This document shows, piece after piece, positions 6,604 through 13,344 of a stretch of 13,672 nucleotides of DNA. This stretch comes from JBBRHF01 sp038223055 (lineage in GTDB: Bacteria > Actinomycetota > Actinomycetes > JACCUZ01): contig JBBRHF010000122.1 of the NCBI GenBank assembly GCA_038223055.1, forward strand, positions 1-13,672. Reading direction: 5' to 3'. Position 1 is the first letter of the stretch; the number at the start of each line of letters is the position of its first letter. The translations under genes and the position numbers were made by a program. The notes beneath the pieces are model-generated. The model searched no databases. It saw only the letters and a program-made list of their open reading frames with translations, and was not told the origin of the DNA.

Positions 6604-8016
6604 TCATAGCTGCCGCCACAGCGGCTCGATCGCGTCCCGCAGCAACGCGCCGACGTCGCCGAGCCGGTGCTGCCCGCCATCGACCACGGTGTTCCCGTCG
6701 ACGATGACCGTGTCGACGTCGGATGCTGTGGCGGTCATCAGGACCTGAGCCGGATCGGACCCTGCCGTCCGTGCCGTGTCCAGCCGGACCGCGACGAGGT
6801 CGGCCCGGGCGCCGACCTCGAGGCGCCCCGCATCGGACCAGCCGAGGCTTGCGTGGTTGGTGGCCGCGGCCAGCAACTGGTCGAGCCGGAACTGCCCGCG
6901 GCGCAGCGACGCGAGCCGCTCGTGCAGCTCGAGCGCCCGGGCCTCCCCGAGCAGGTCGATGACCGCGTGCTGGTCCGAGCCCAGCGACAGCGGCGACCCC
7001 GCGCCCAGCAGCGCCGCAGCCGGTCCTATGCCGTCGGCCAGGTCGCGCTCGGTGGTCGGGCACAGGCAGGACGTCGTCCGGCTGGCGCCGAGCAAGGCGA
7101 TGTCCGCCTCGGTGAGGTGGGTCGCGTGCACGGCCGTGGTCATCTCCCCCAGGACCCCTTCGGTGGCCAGAAGTTGGGTTGGCGTCATGGCGTAGAACCC
7201 TTGGCAGGCCGCGTTCTCGGCTGGCTGCTCGGACAGGTGCACGTGCAATGGTCGCCCCTCCGTGGCCTCGGCGACCCGGGCAAGGGCGGCCCGGGGGACG
7301 GCGCGCACCGAGTGGATCGCAGCCCCCGTGCGCATCCCGGCGGAGTCGGCCAGTCGCGCCGCGCGCCGCGCCCACCCGTCGGCGTCCCCGTCGCCGAAGC
7401 GCTGCTGCGCCGTGGACAGCGGGGTGTGGCCCTCGGCGGTCAGTCCGCCGGCCAGATAGCAGGTGTCCAGCAGGGTCAGCCGGATCCCGGCGTCGCCCGC
7501 GGCCACCCGCAGCGCCTTGGCCATGGCGTTGGGGTCGTCGTAGGGCGCGCCGCTCGGCCGGTGGTGCAGGTAGTGGAATTCCGCGACGGTGGTGACGCCG
7601 GCCAGCGCCATCTCCGCGTAGGTCGCCCGCGCGAGGCGCAGGTAGGAGCCGGGGTCGAGCCGCGCCGCGACGGCGTACATGCGGTCCCGCCAGGTCCAGA
7701 ACGTGCCGCCGCCGTCGTGGGTCCGCCCGCGCAGCGCTCGGTGGAAGGCATGGCTATGGGCGTTGGCGAGACCGGGCAGGACGACCCCAGGCAGGACCCG
7801 TACGTCGCCGGGCGGCGGGCTCTCGGCGGCCGGTCGTTGGTTTCGGTTCTGGCGCTCCGGGGTGACGGCACTGAACCGGCCGTCGGTTATCTCGAAGGTG
7901 ACGTTGTGCGCAATTCCGGCGGGAAGCAGGGCGTGCCTCGCGTGCCACCGATGCACGCGCCCGGCGGCGTCGCCGTCTCGCCCGCCGCCGTCTCGCCCCT
8001 CGCCCGGCGCGGTCAT
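6604..8016 (-). CDS. hutF: Formimidoylglutamate deiminase HutF
   Basis: A 470-residue amidohydrolase-superfamily enzyme predicted to convert N-formimino-L-glutamate to N-formyl-L-glutamate and ammonia. Motifs: GLANAHSHAFHRALRG (82-97, metal ligands His87 and His89), WTWRDRMY, the EFHYLHH segment, HVHLSEQP, AVHATHLT and LGSDQHA with the metal-binding Asp. These separate it from HutI and from generic deaminases. ATG 8016 overlaps the stop of the upstream M20 gene as ATGA, with GGAGG about 10 nt upstream, so the two are probably translationally coupled. The first about 20 residues are Gly/Asp/Arg-rich and likely disordered. Presence of HutF implies the two-step route through N-formylglutamate rather than direct HutG formiminohydrolase or a folate-dependent transferase. 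Confidence 0.93.
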   Translation of the reverse strand: MTAPGEGRDGGGRDGDAAGRVHRWHARHALLPAGIAHNVTFEITDGRFSAVTPERQNRNQRPAAESPPPGDVRVLPGVVLPGLANAHSHAFHRALRGRTHDGGGTFWTWRDRMYAVAARLDPGSYLRLARATYAEMALAGVTTVAEFHYLHHRPSGAPYDDPNAMAKALRVAAGDAGIRLTLLDTCYLAGGLTAEGHTPLSTAQQRFGDGDADGWARRAARLADSAGMRTGAAIHSVRAVPRAALARVAEATEGRPLHVHLSEQPAENAACQGFYAMTPTQLLATEGVLGEMTTAVHATHLTEADIALLGASRTTSCLCPTTERDLADGIGPAAALLGAGSPLSLGSDQHAVIDLLGEARALELHERLASLRRGQFRLDQLLAAATNHASLGWSDAGRLEVGARADLVAVRLDTARTAGSDPAQVLMTATASDVDTVIVDGNTVVDGGQHRLGDVGALLRDAIEPLWRQL

Positions 8017-9248
8017 CGGGCGAGGTCCTCCACGACCCGGGTCAGGGCGCCGACACCGGCGTGGCAGTCGACCCGCTCGGCATGCTCTGCGGGGGAGTGG
8101 GAGACGCCGGTGGGGTTACGCACGAACAGCATCGCCGCCGGCACCCCCGCCGTGGCCAGGATTCCCGCGTCGTGCCCGGCGCCGGTTCCCAGGATGGGGG
8201 CGTCGTCGATCAGGCCGGCTAGTTTCCGGCACAGCCCTGGGTCGAAGGTCGTCTCGGCGGTGAACGATTCCTCCACGACGTCGTCGCCTGCTGCCCCCGC
8301 GACCGCGGCGACGACGCATCGCACGCTGTCCTCGGTCGATCCGCGGGCATCCAGCCAGGCGGTCACCTGCGACGGGATCGCGTTGACCCCGTTGGGTTCC
8401 ACCCGCACCTTGCCCACTGTCGCGACACAGCCGTGCCGGGACGCGGCGGCGCGGGCGGCCAGCACAGTGGCGGCGAGGGTCAGCATGGGGTCGTGTCGGT
8501 CCTCGAGGCGGGTGGTGCCGGCATGGTTGGCCTCGCCGGGAAGCTCCAGGCGCCACCGCCCGTGCGGCCAGATCGAGGCGCCGACGGCCACGGCCCGGTG
8601 GAGGTCGACCAGCGCGCGGCCCTGCTCGACGTGCAGCTCGACGAACGTGCCGACCCGGCGCAGCGTCTCGTCGTCGGTGCCGACCTGCGCAGGGTCGTGC
8701 CCGGCGGCGGCCATCGCCTCGGCCATCGTGACCCCGCCGGCGTCGCGCAGCCCCCGGGCGCGATCCGCGTCGAGCGCCCCGGTGATGATGCGCGAGCCCG
8801 CGCAGGCGATGCCGAACCGGGCGCCCTCCTCGTCGGTGAAGTTCACCACTGCTATCGGCCGGGATGGCGAAAACCCGTTGGAGCGCAACGCATCCACGGC
8901 TGCAAGGGCGGACACGACGCCGAGCGGGCCGTCGTAAGCCCCGCCGTCGGGCACCGAGTCCAGGTGCGAGCCGATCGCCAGCCCCTGCCGCCCCACCGCC
9001 ACCGCCGCATCGGGATCTCCCCACCACGCCCACTGGTTGCCGGCCCGGTCGACGTTGAGATCCAGCCCGCGAGCCGCCGCCTCCCCGGCGAACCACTCCC
9101 GCAGGCACGCGTCCTCGCGGGTCCAGGCGAACCGGCGGTAGCCGCCGGTCCGCCCGTCGCGCCCGACCGGCTCGAGTGCTGACCACATGCCGTCGAACGT
9201 CGTGCCGTCGATCGCCGGTTCGTCGGGCGCCCGGCCGCCGCCGCTCAC
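8013..9248 (-). CDS. M20-family amidohydrolase (allantoate amidohydrolase/N-carbamoylase-like), candidate N-formylglutamate deformylase
   Basis: A 411-residue M20 peptidase-like dizinc amidohydrolase of the allantoate amidohydrolase/N-carbamoyl-amino-acid hydrolase group. Likely metal-site segments: GSHLDSVPDGGAYDGPLGV, FTDEEGARFG, ELHVEQGRA, GAGHDAG and NPTGVSHSPAEHA. A central dimerisation domain holds GEANHAGTT and PNGVNAIPS. The GTG start (9248) overlaps the hutU stop as GTGA, with GAGGGA just before. The gene lies between hutU and hutF with overlaps on both sides. Family annotation would suggest purine or carbamoyl substrates. The operon position, the presence of HutF and the absence of HutG suggest that it removes the formyl group from N-formyl-L-glutamate. 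That substrate is inference; fold and catalytic class are well supported. Confidence 0.85.
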   Translation of the reverse strand: MSGGGRAPDEPAIDGTTFDGMWSALEPVGRDGRTGGYRRFAWTREDACLREWFAGEAAARGLDLNVDRAGNQWAWWGDPDAAVAVGRQGLAIGSHLDSVPDGGAYDGPLGVVSALAAVDALRSNGFSPSRPIAVVNFTDEEGARFGIACAGSRIITGALDADRARGLRDAGGVTMAEAMAAAGHDPAQVGTDDETLRRVGTFVELHVEQGRALVDLHRAVAVGASIWPHGRWRLELPGEANHAGTTRLEDRHDPMLTLAATVLAARAAASRHGCVATVGKVRVEPNGVNAIPSQVTAWLDARGSTEDSVRCVVAAVAGAAGDDVVEESFTAETTFDPGLCRKLAGLIDDAPILGTGAGHDAGILATAGVPAAMLFVRNPTGVSHSPAEHAERVDCHAGVGALTRVVEDLAR

Positions 9249-10903
9249 GGTCCCTCGTGCATCGGCACCCGGACCCCGCGCGCCGCCGCGACGTCCTCGG
9301 CGCGGGCGTAGCCGGCGTCCACGTGGCGGATGACGCCCATCGCCGGGTCGTTGGTGAGCACCCGAGCCAGCTTCTCGGCCGCGAGCGGGGTGCCGTCGGC
9401 GAGGGACACCTGACCGGCGTGGATCGAGCGGCCGATGCCGACGCCGCCGCCGTGGTGGATGGACACCCAGGATGCGCCACTGGCGGTGTTGACGAGGGCG
9501 TTGAGCAGCGGCCAGTCGGCGATGGCGTCTGACCCGTCGGCCATCGACTCGGTCTCGCGATAGGGCGAGGCGACCGAGCCGCAGTCGAGGTGGTCGCGCC
9601 CGATGACGATCGGCGCCTCGAGCTCACCCGAGGCCACCATCTCGTTGAACCGCAGGCCGGCCCGATCCCGTTCGCCGTAGCCGAGCCAGCAGATCCGGGC
9701 CGGCAGGCCCTGGAACGCCACGCGTTCCCCCGCGGCTCGCATCCATTTCTGCAAGCGGTCGTTGTCCGGAAACAAGTCCATCACGGCCCGGTCGGTGGCG
9801 GCGATGTCGCGCGGGTTGCCCGAGAGCGCAACCCAGCGGAACGGGCCCTTGCCCTCGCAGAACAGCGGCCGGATGAAGGCGGGCACGAAGCCGGGAAAGT
9901 CGAACGCCCGCTCGAACCCGCCGAGCCGTGCCTCGTCGCGGATGCTGTTGCCGTAGTCGAACACCTCCGCACCCGCGTCCAGGAAACCGACCATCGCCTC
10001 GACGTGCCTGGCCATCGACGCCCGGGCGCGGTCGGTGAACTCCTCCGGCTTGGCCTCGGCGTAGTCGTGCCAGTCGGCCAGCGCGACACCCTCGGGCAGG
10101 TAGGACAGCGGGTCGTGCGCGCTGGTCTGGTCGGTGACGATGTCCACGTCGACTCCGCGGCGCAGCATCTCGGGCAGCACCTCGGCGCAGTTGCCGACCA
10201 GCCCGACCGAGAGGGCCCGCCGGTCGGCCTTCGCGGCGAGGCAGGTGGCCACGGCTGCGTCCAGGTCGGCGGCGACCTCGTCGAGGTAGCGGTGCTCGAC
10301 GCGGCGGCGCAGGCGGGATTCGTCGACATCGACGATGAGGCAGACGCCCGCGTTGAGGGTGACCGCGAGCGGCTGCGCGCCGCCCATGCCGCCGGCGCCG
10401 CCGGTGAGGGTGAGCGTGCCGGCGAGGGTGCCGCCGAAGCGCTTGTCGGCGACCGCGGCGAGTGTCTCGAAGGTGCCCTGCAGGATGCCTTGGGTGCCGA
10501 TGTAGATCCACGATCCCGCGGTCATCTGCCCGTACATCGTCAGGCCGAGGTGCTCCAGCCGGCGGAACTCCGGCCAGTTCGCCCAGTCACCTACCAGGTT
10601 TGAGTTGGCGATGATGACCCGCGGTGCCCACTCGTGGGTGCGCATCACCCCGACCGGCCGCCCGCTCTGGACCAGCATCGTCTCGTCTTTGTCCAACGTC
10701 GTCAGGGTCCGGACCATGGCGTCGAAGGAGCGCCAGTCGCGGGCCGCCTTCCCGGTGCCGCCATAGACGACGAGGTCGTCGGGGCGCTCGGCGTTCTCCG
10801 GGTCGAGGTTGTTCATCAGCATCCGCAACGGGGCCTCGGTCTGCCATGACCGCGCGGTGAGGGTCGTGCCGCGGGCGGCCCGGACGGGGCGAGCACCTTC
10901 CAT
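9245..10903 (-). CDS. hutU: Urocanate hydratase (urocanase) HutU
   Basis: A 552-residue, full-length urocanase that adds water to urocanate using tightly bound NAD+, giving 4-imidazolone-5-propionate. Motifs: VYGGTGKAARDW (46-57), GQMTAGSWIYIGTQGI (125-140), the NAD-binding glycine segment TGGAGGMGGAQPLAVTLNAG (167-186), FDYGNSIR (315-322), and ARICWLGYGER (402-412) with the active-site Cys405. ATG 10903 has AAAGGA 8 nt upstream. It is the first gene of the tightly overlapping hutU-M20-hutF block; hutH is 146 bp upstream on the same strand. The intact signature residues indicate an active enzyme. Confidence 0.97.
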   Translation of the reverse strand: MEGARPVRAARGTTLTARSWQTEAPLRMLMNNLDPENAERPDDLVVYGGTGKAARDWRSFDAMVRTLTTLDKDETMLVQSGRPVGVMRTHEWAPRVIIANSNLVGDWANWPEFRRLEHLGLTMYGQMTAGSWIYIGTQGILQGTFETLAAVADKRFGGTLAGTLTLTGGAGGMGGAQPLAVTLNAGVCLIVDVDESRLRRRVEHRYLDEVAADLDAAVATCLAAKADRRALSVGLVGNCAEVLPEMLRRGVDVDIVTDQTSAHDPLSYLPEGVALADWHDYAEAKPEEFTDRARASMARHVEAMVGFLDAGAEVFDYGNSIRDEARLGGFERAFDFPGFVPAFIRPLFCEGKGPFRWVALSGNPRDIAATDRAVMDLFPDNDRLQKWMRAAGERVAFQGLPARICWLGYGERDRAGLRFNEMVASGELEAPIVIGRDHLDCGSVASPYRETESMADGSDAIADWPLLNALVNTASGASWVSIHHGGGVGIGRSIHAGQVSLADGTPLAAEKLARVLTNDPAMGVIRHVDAGYARAEDVAAARGVRVPMHEGP

Positions 10904-10978
10904 CGGTGGTGTCCTTTCTGACTCGCGGTTCTAGGTCTGATCCTCTGACTCACGCGTTTCGGTTCTGGTGTATCAGTT

Positions 10979-11049
10979 CGGGTGTGCTGGTCTGGCGCGT
11001 TGGTCGGGTCTGCTGGTTCGGCGTTCGTGTCGGGTGTGCTGCTCGCGGG
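10979..11049 (-). repeat. Three direct repeats at a 26-bp period in the hutH-hutU gap
   Basis: The 146-bp gap between hutH and hutU holds three 19-bp copies starting at 10979, 11005 and 11031, exactly 26 bp apart. On the plus strand they read about CGGGTSTGCTGSTYSGCG, and the last ends at the hutH stop codon. A shorter echo, CTGACTC, occurs at 10918 and 10945 (27 bp apart). No convincing hutU promoter was found in the gap. The copies do not form an obvious hairpin. Confidence 0.75.
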
Positions 11050-12585
11050 TCAGTCGAGCGGGCCGGTGACCGACTCGGCGGCGCGGCGGGCGGCGCCGCT
11101 GACGACGTACTGGACCGCCGCCTCGATCTCGGGCGCGAGGTAGCGGTCGCGGCCGGGTCCGGGGGTGACCTCGCGCAGCCCGGCGACGACGGCGCCGGTG
11201 GCCGGCGCCGGGCGAAGGGGGGCGCGCATCTGCAGGCCGCGCGCGGCGGTGAGCAGTTCCACCGCAAGCACGCGGGTCAGGCCGTCGACGGCGCGGCGGA
11301 GCTTGCGCGCTCCCGACCAGCCCATCGACACGTGGTCCTCCTGCATTGCCGAACTCGGGATCGAGTCGACGCTGGCCGGATTGGCGAGCCGCTTGAGCTC
11401 GGAGACGATGGCCGCCTGGGTGTACTGCGCGATCATGTGCCCGGAGTCGACCCCGGGGTCGTCGGCGAGGAACGCGTTGAGCCCGTGGCTGCGCGCGACA
11501 TCCAGGAACCGGTCGGTGCGCCGCTCGGACATGCTGGCCAGGTCGGCGGTGACGATCGCGAGGAAGTCCAGGACGTAGGCCACCGGCGCGCCGTGGAAGT
11601 TGCCGTTGGACTCCACCCGCCCGTCGAGGGTGACGACCGGGTTGTCGACCGCGGCAGCGAGCTCCCGGGACGCGACGAGGGCGGCGTGGTCGACGGTGTC
11701 GCGGGCGGCGCCGGCGACCTGGGGGGCGCAGCGCAGCGAGTAGGCGTCCTGCACGCGGGTGCAGTCGGGCCCGCGGTGGCTCGCCATGATGGGGCTGTCG
11801 GCGAGCAGCAGGCGCAGGTTTGCCGCCGACGCGGCCTGGCCGGGGTGCGGCCGCAGCGCCTGCAGATCCGCGGCGAACACCGCATCTGTCCCCAGCAGCC
11901 CCTCGATGCTCATCGCGGCCGTGACGTCGGCGACGGCGAGCAGCGCCCGCAGGTCAGTGATCGCCAGCACCAGCATGCCGAGCATGCCGTCGGTCCCGTT
12001 GATCAGAGCCAGCCCCTCCTTCTCTCGCAGCGCGACGGGGGAGATGCCGGCCTCGCGCAGCGCGTCGGCAGTGTCGCGCAGCGTGCCGTGCGCGTCCCGG
12101 ACGGCGCCCTCGCCCATGACCGCCAGCGCGCAGTGCGCCAGCGGCGCGAGGTCACCGGAGCAGCCCAAGCTGCCGTACTCGCGCACCACCGGCGTGATGC
12201 CAGCGTTGAGGAGGTCCGCGTACGTCGACGCGACCTGCTCTCGAACGCCAGTGCGACCCGTGGCCAGGGTCGAGAGTCGCAACAACATCAGCGCCCGGAC
12301 GACCTCGCGCTCGACCTCCGGCCCGGACCCGGCGGCATGGCTGCGGATCAGGCCGGCCTGCAGTTGGGCGCGTCGGTCAACGGGAATGTGGCGCGTCGCC
12401 AACGCCCCGAATCCGGTGGACACCCCGTAGTGCGGCTGGTCGTCGTCGGCCAACGCCTCGACGACCGCGCGGCTGGCCCGGATCGCCTGCCGCGACGCGT
12501 CGGTGATCTCGATCCGTGCACCGTGACGCGCGACGGCCACGACGTCCTCGAGCGAGAGAGCGCCGATGTCCACGGCTACGGTCAT
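11050..12585 (-). CDS. hutH: Histidine ammonia-lyase HutH
   Basis: A 511-residue aromatic ammonia-lyase that deaminates L-histidine to trans-urocanate. Tyr53 (HYGVSTGFG), His83 (RSHAAG) and Ser143 (GCSGDLAPLAH) have exactly the classical histidine ammonia-lyase numbering. Asn196, Tyr282, Phe330 and Glu416 (SAMQEDHVSMG) are within two residues of theirs. This numbering supports ATG 12585 rather than the in-frame ATG 12615, which would add MTVAGEGRAG from a repeat unit. The MIO cofactor would form from Cys142-Ser143-Gly144 instead of the common Ala-Ser-Gly; this variant also occurs in Streptomyces HutH. Shine-Dalgarno-like GAAGGG lies 9 nt upstream. It is the first gene of the hut cluster, immediately downstream of a tandem-repeat array. 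Confidence 0.96.
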   Translation of the reverse strand: MTVAVDIGALSLEDVVAVARHGARIEITDASRQAIRASRAVVEALADDDQPHYGVSTGFGALATRHIPVDRRAQLQAGLIRSHAAGSGPEVEREVVRALMLLRLSTLATGRTGVREQVASTYADLLNAGITPVVREYGSLGCSGDLAPLAHCALAVMGEGAVRDAHGTLRDTADALREAGISPVALREKEGLALINGTDGMLGMLVLAITDLRALLAVADVTAAMSIEGLLGTDAVFAADLQALRPHPGQAASAANLRLLLADSPIMASHRGPDCTRVQDAYSLRCAPQVAGAARDTVDHAALVASRELAAAVDNPVVTLDGRVESNGNFHGAPVAYVLDFLAIVTADLASMSERRTDRFLDVARSHGLNAFLADDPGVDSGHMIAQYTQAAIVSELKRLANPASVDSIPSSAMQEDHVSMGWSGARKLRRAVDGLTRVLAVELLTAARGLQMRAPLRPAPATGAVVAGLREVTPGPGRDRYLAPEIEAAVQYVVSGAARRAAESVTGPLD

Positions 12586-12759
12586 GCCCGCACGCCCTTC
12601 TCCCGCCACCGTCATGCCCGCTCGCCCTCTTCCGCCACCGTCATGCCCGCTCGCCTTCTCCCGCCACCGTCATGCCCGCTCGCTCTCTTCCGCCACCGTC
12701 ATGCCCGCTCGCCCTTCTCCCGCCACGATCATGCCCTCACGGCCCCTCGCCGCCGTCAT
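12583..12759 (-). repeat. 29-30 bp tandem repeat array at the hutH 5' end, each unit with SD-like motif and ATG
   Basis: On the minus strand, ATG codons occur at 12759, 12732, 12702, 12673, 12644, 12615 and 12585 (spacings 27, 30, 29, 29, 29, 30). Each copy reads about GGCATGACGGTGGCGG, followed by GAGAAGGG- or AAGAG-type purines and GCGAGCGGGC before the next ATG. The last copy is the hutH start itself (ATG ACC GTA GCC). The 29-bp units encode 10-residue peptides MTVA(G/E)E(G)ERA whose TGA overlaps the next ATG (ATGA). The first unit (27 bp) is the most divergent and resembles the repeat at 5305-5390 (GGCCGTGAGGGCATG). Confidence 0.9.
12670..12759 (-). other. Possible leader mini-ORF upstream of hutH
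   Basis: Starting at ATG 12759, a 29-codon frame runs through three in-frame repeat ATGs and ends with TGA (12672-12670) overlapping ATG 12673. From there two 10-codon frames (12673-12641 and 12644-12612) follow, each ending in ATGA, and the last opens ATG 12615 in the hutH frame. Translation is not proven; these peptides may simply be a by-product of the repeats. Confidence 0.3.
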
Positions 12760-12781
12760 GCAAGTCCGATCGGCTCCGGTT

Positions 12782-12791
12782 GTCCATGGAC
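12782..12791. promoter_or_regulatory. 10-bp palindrome GTCCATGGAC, possible operator
   Basis: A perfect palindrome between the hutH leader repeats and the IclR-family remnant, where a divergent regulator would bind. Perfect 10-mers of this type arise by chance several times in a window this size, so position is the only support. Confidence 0.2.
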
Positions 12792-12801
12792 TCATTGCAG
12801 A

Positions 12802-13134
12802 CTCGCGGCCCTACGGGCTGCGCAGGTGCATGCGCTGTGCCCGTCGCGCGACTCGTTCGTGCAGCGCCACGGTGGCGGGCCGGCGTCGCTGCCCGCGTTG
12901 CGCGCGCTGCTGGTCGGGGTCCGCAGCGGGCGACGTCCGGGAGGATGGTCCGTGACGCAGGGCTTCGCCTCGGTGGCGTCGGCGGTGGTCGACCACAGCG
13001 GCTTCCCGGTGGCGGGGATCGCGGTGACCTACCCAGCCATCGACGGCGACGGCGACGTACGCGAGGTGCTCACGACCCAGGTCGCTGCAGCGGCGCGGGA
13101 GGTCTCGCGGCGGATGGGGCACCGGTCCCGGTAA
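12802..13134 (+). pseudogene. C-terminal remnant of an IclR-family transcriptional regulator
   Basis: About 110 codons from LAALRAAQV to the TAA at 13132 match the second half of the IclR effector-binding domain. Visible are the pattern FVQRHGGGPASLPALRALL, then TQGFASVASAVVDHSGFPVAGIAVTYP, and a closing amphipathic helix AAAAREVSRRMG. A full IclR protein is about 250 residues, with an N-terminal winged helix-turn-helix. Here that domain and the first half of the ligand domain are absent, and the sequence upstream is repeat DNA. A GTG at 12826 could start a 102-residue fragment, but it could not bind DNA. IclR regulators divergent from hutH are plausible in actinobacteria, so this was probably the hut regulator. 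The break lies within about 45 bp of the hutH repeat array. Confidence 0.65.
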
Positions 13135-13344
13135 TGTCGATGGGGTGTCCGGGCGGGCGAGGCACCTCCCCGTGTCAGTCGAGGCGGAAACGACCTTTTT
13201 ACGACGGGGCGTCACACCGAGGACAGCCAGGAAGTTCGCTGTACGTCGCCGGCTTGCCCAGCAGGCACCAGGCCCGCCCTCGGATGCCGTGTGAGGGGAA
13301 CGTGGGCTCCGAGGGGAGCCTGAATCACCCGCCCAACGGTCCCT
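13135..13344. other. Gene-free spacer between IclR remnant and DUF222/HNH gene
   Basis: No credible start codon with coding potential was found. On the minus strand an open frame without a start codon ends at 13199 with GCPRCDAPS preceded by LLGKPATYSELP. The codons look protein-like and may be the eroded end of a gene, but no family is recognised. A weak plus-strand GTCG/CGAC hairpin followed by CTTTTT (13178-13200) could terminate the IclR remnant transcript. Confidence 0.4.
13305..13320 (-). terminator. Hairpin downstream of the DUF222/HNH gene
   Basis: GGCTCC (13305-13310) and GGAGCC (13315-13320) form a perfect 6-bp stem with a 4-nt loop, 25-40 nt past the HNH stop codon on the minus strand. 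No U-run follows, so it would be a U-less terminator at best. Confidence 0.45.

Noticed and set aside
6667..8937. Long plus-strand open frame of 756 codons opposite hutF and the M20 gene
   Set aside because: It is an antisense shadow of two well-supported genes; the translation is Arg/Gly/Pro-rich without any domain, as expected in high-GC DNA.
8013..9248. Allantoate amidohydrolase of purine degradation as the sole reading
   Set aside because: No purine or ureide genes are visible, and the gene is fused by overlaps to hutU and hutF; the family name alone does not fix the substrate.
12586..12615. hutH start at ATG 12615
   Set aside because: The extra 10 residues are repeat-derived, and active-site numbering (Tyr53, His83, Ser143) fits ATG 12585; an additional longer isoform cannot be excluded.
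12583..12759. CRISPR array
   Set aside because: The units are contiguous 27-30 bp tandem copies without unique spacers, and no cas genes are nearby.
10906..12801. Plus-strand open frame running opposite hutH into the IclR remnant
   Set aside because: The part opposite hutH has no recognisable domain; only the last about 110 codons show family similarity, so the long frame is not one gene.
13200..13300. tRNA or other structural RNA gene in the right-hand spacer
   Set aside because: No cloverleaf arms or T-loop-like sequence could be assembled.
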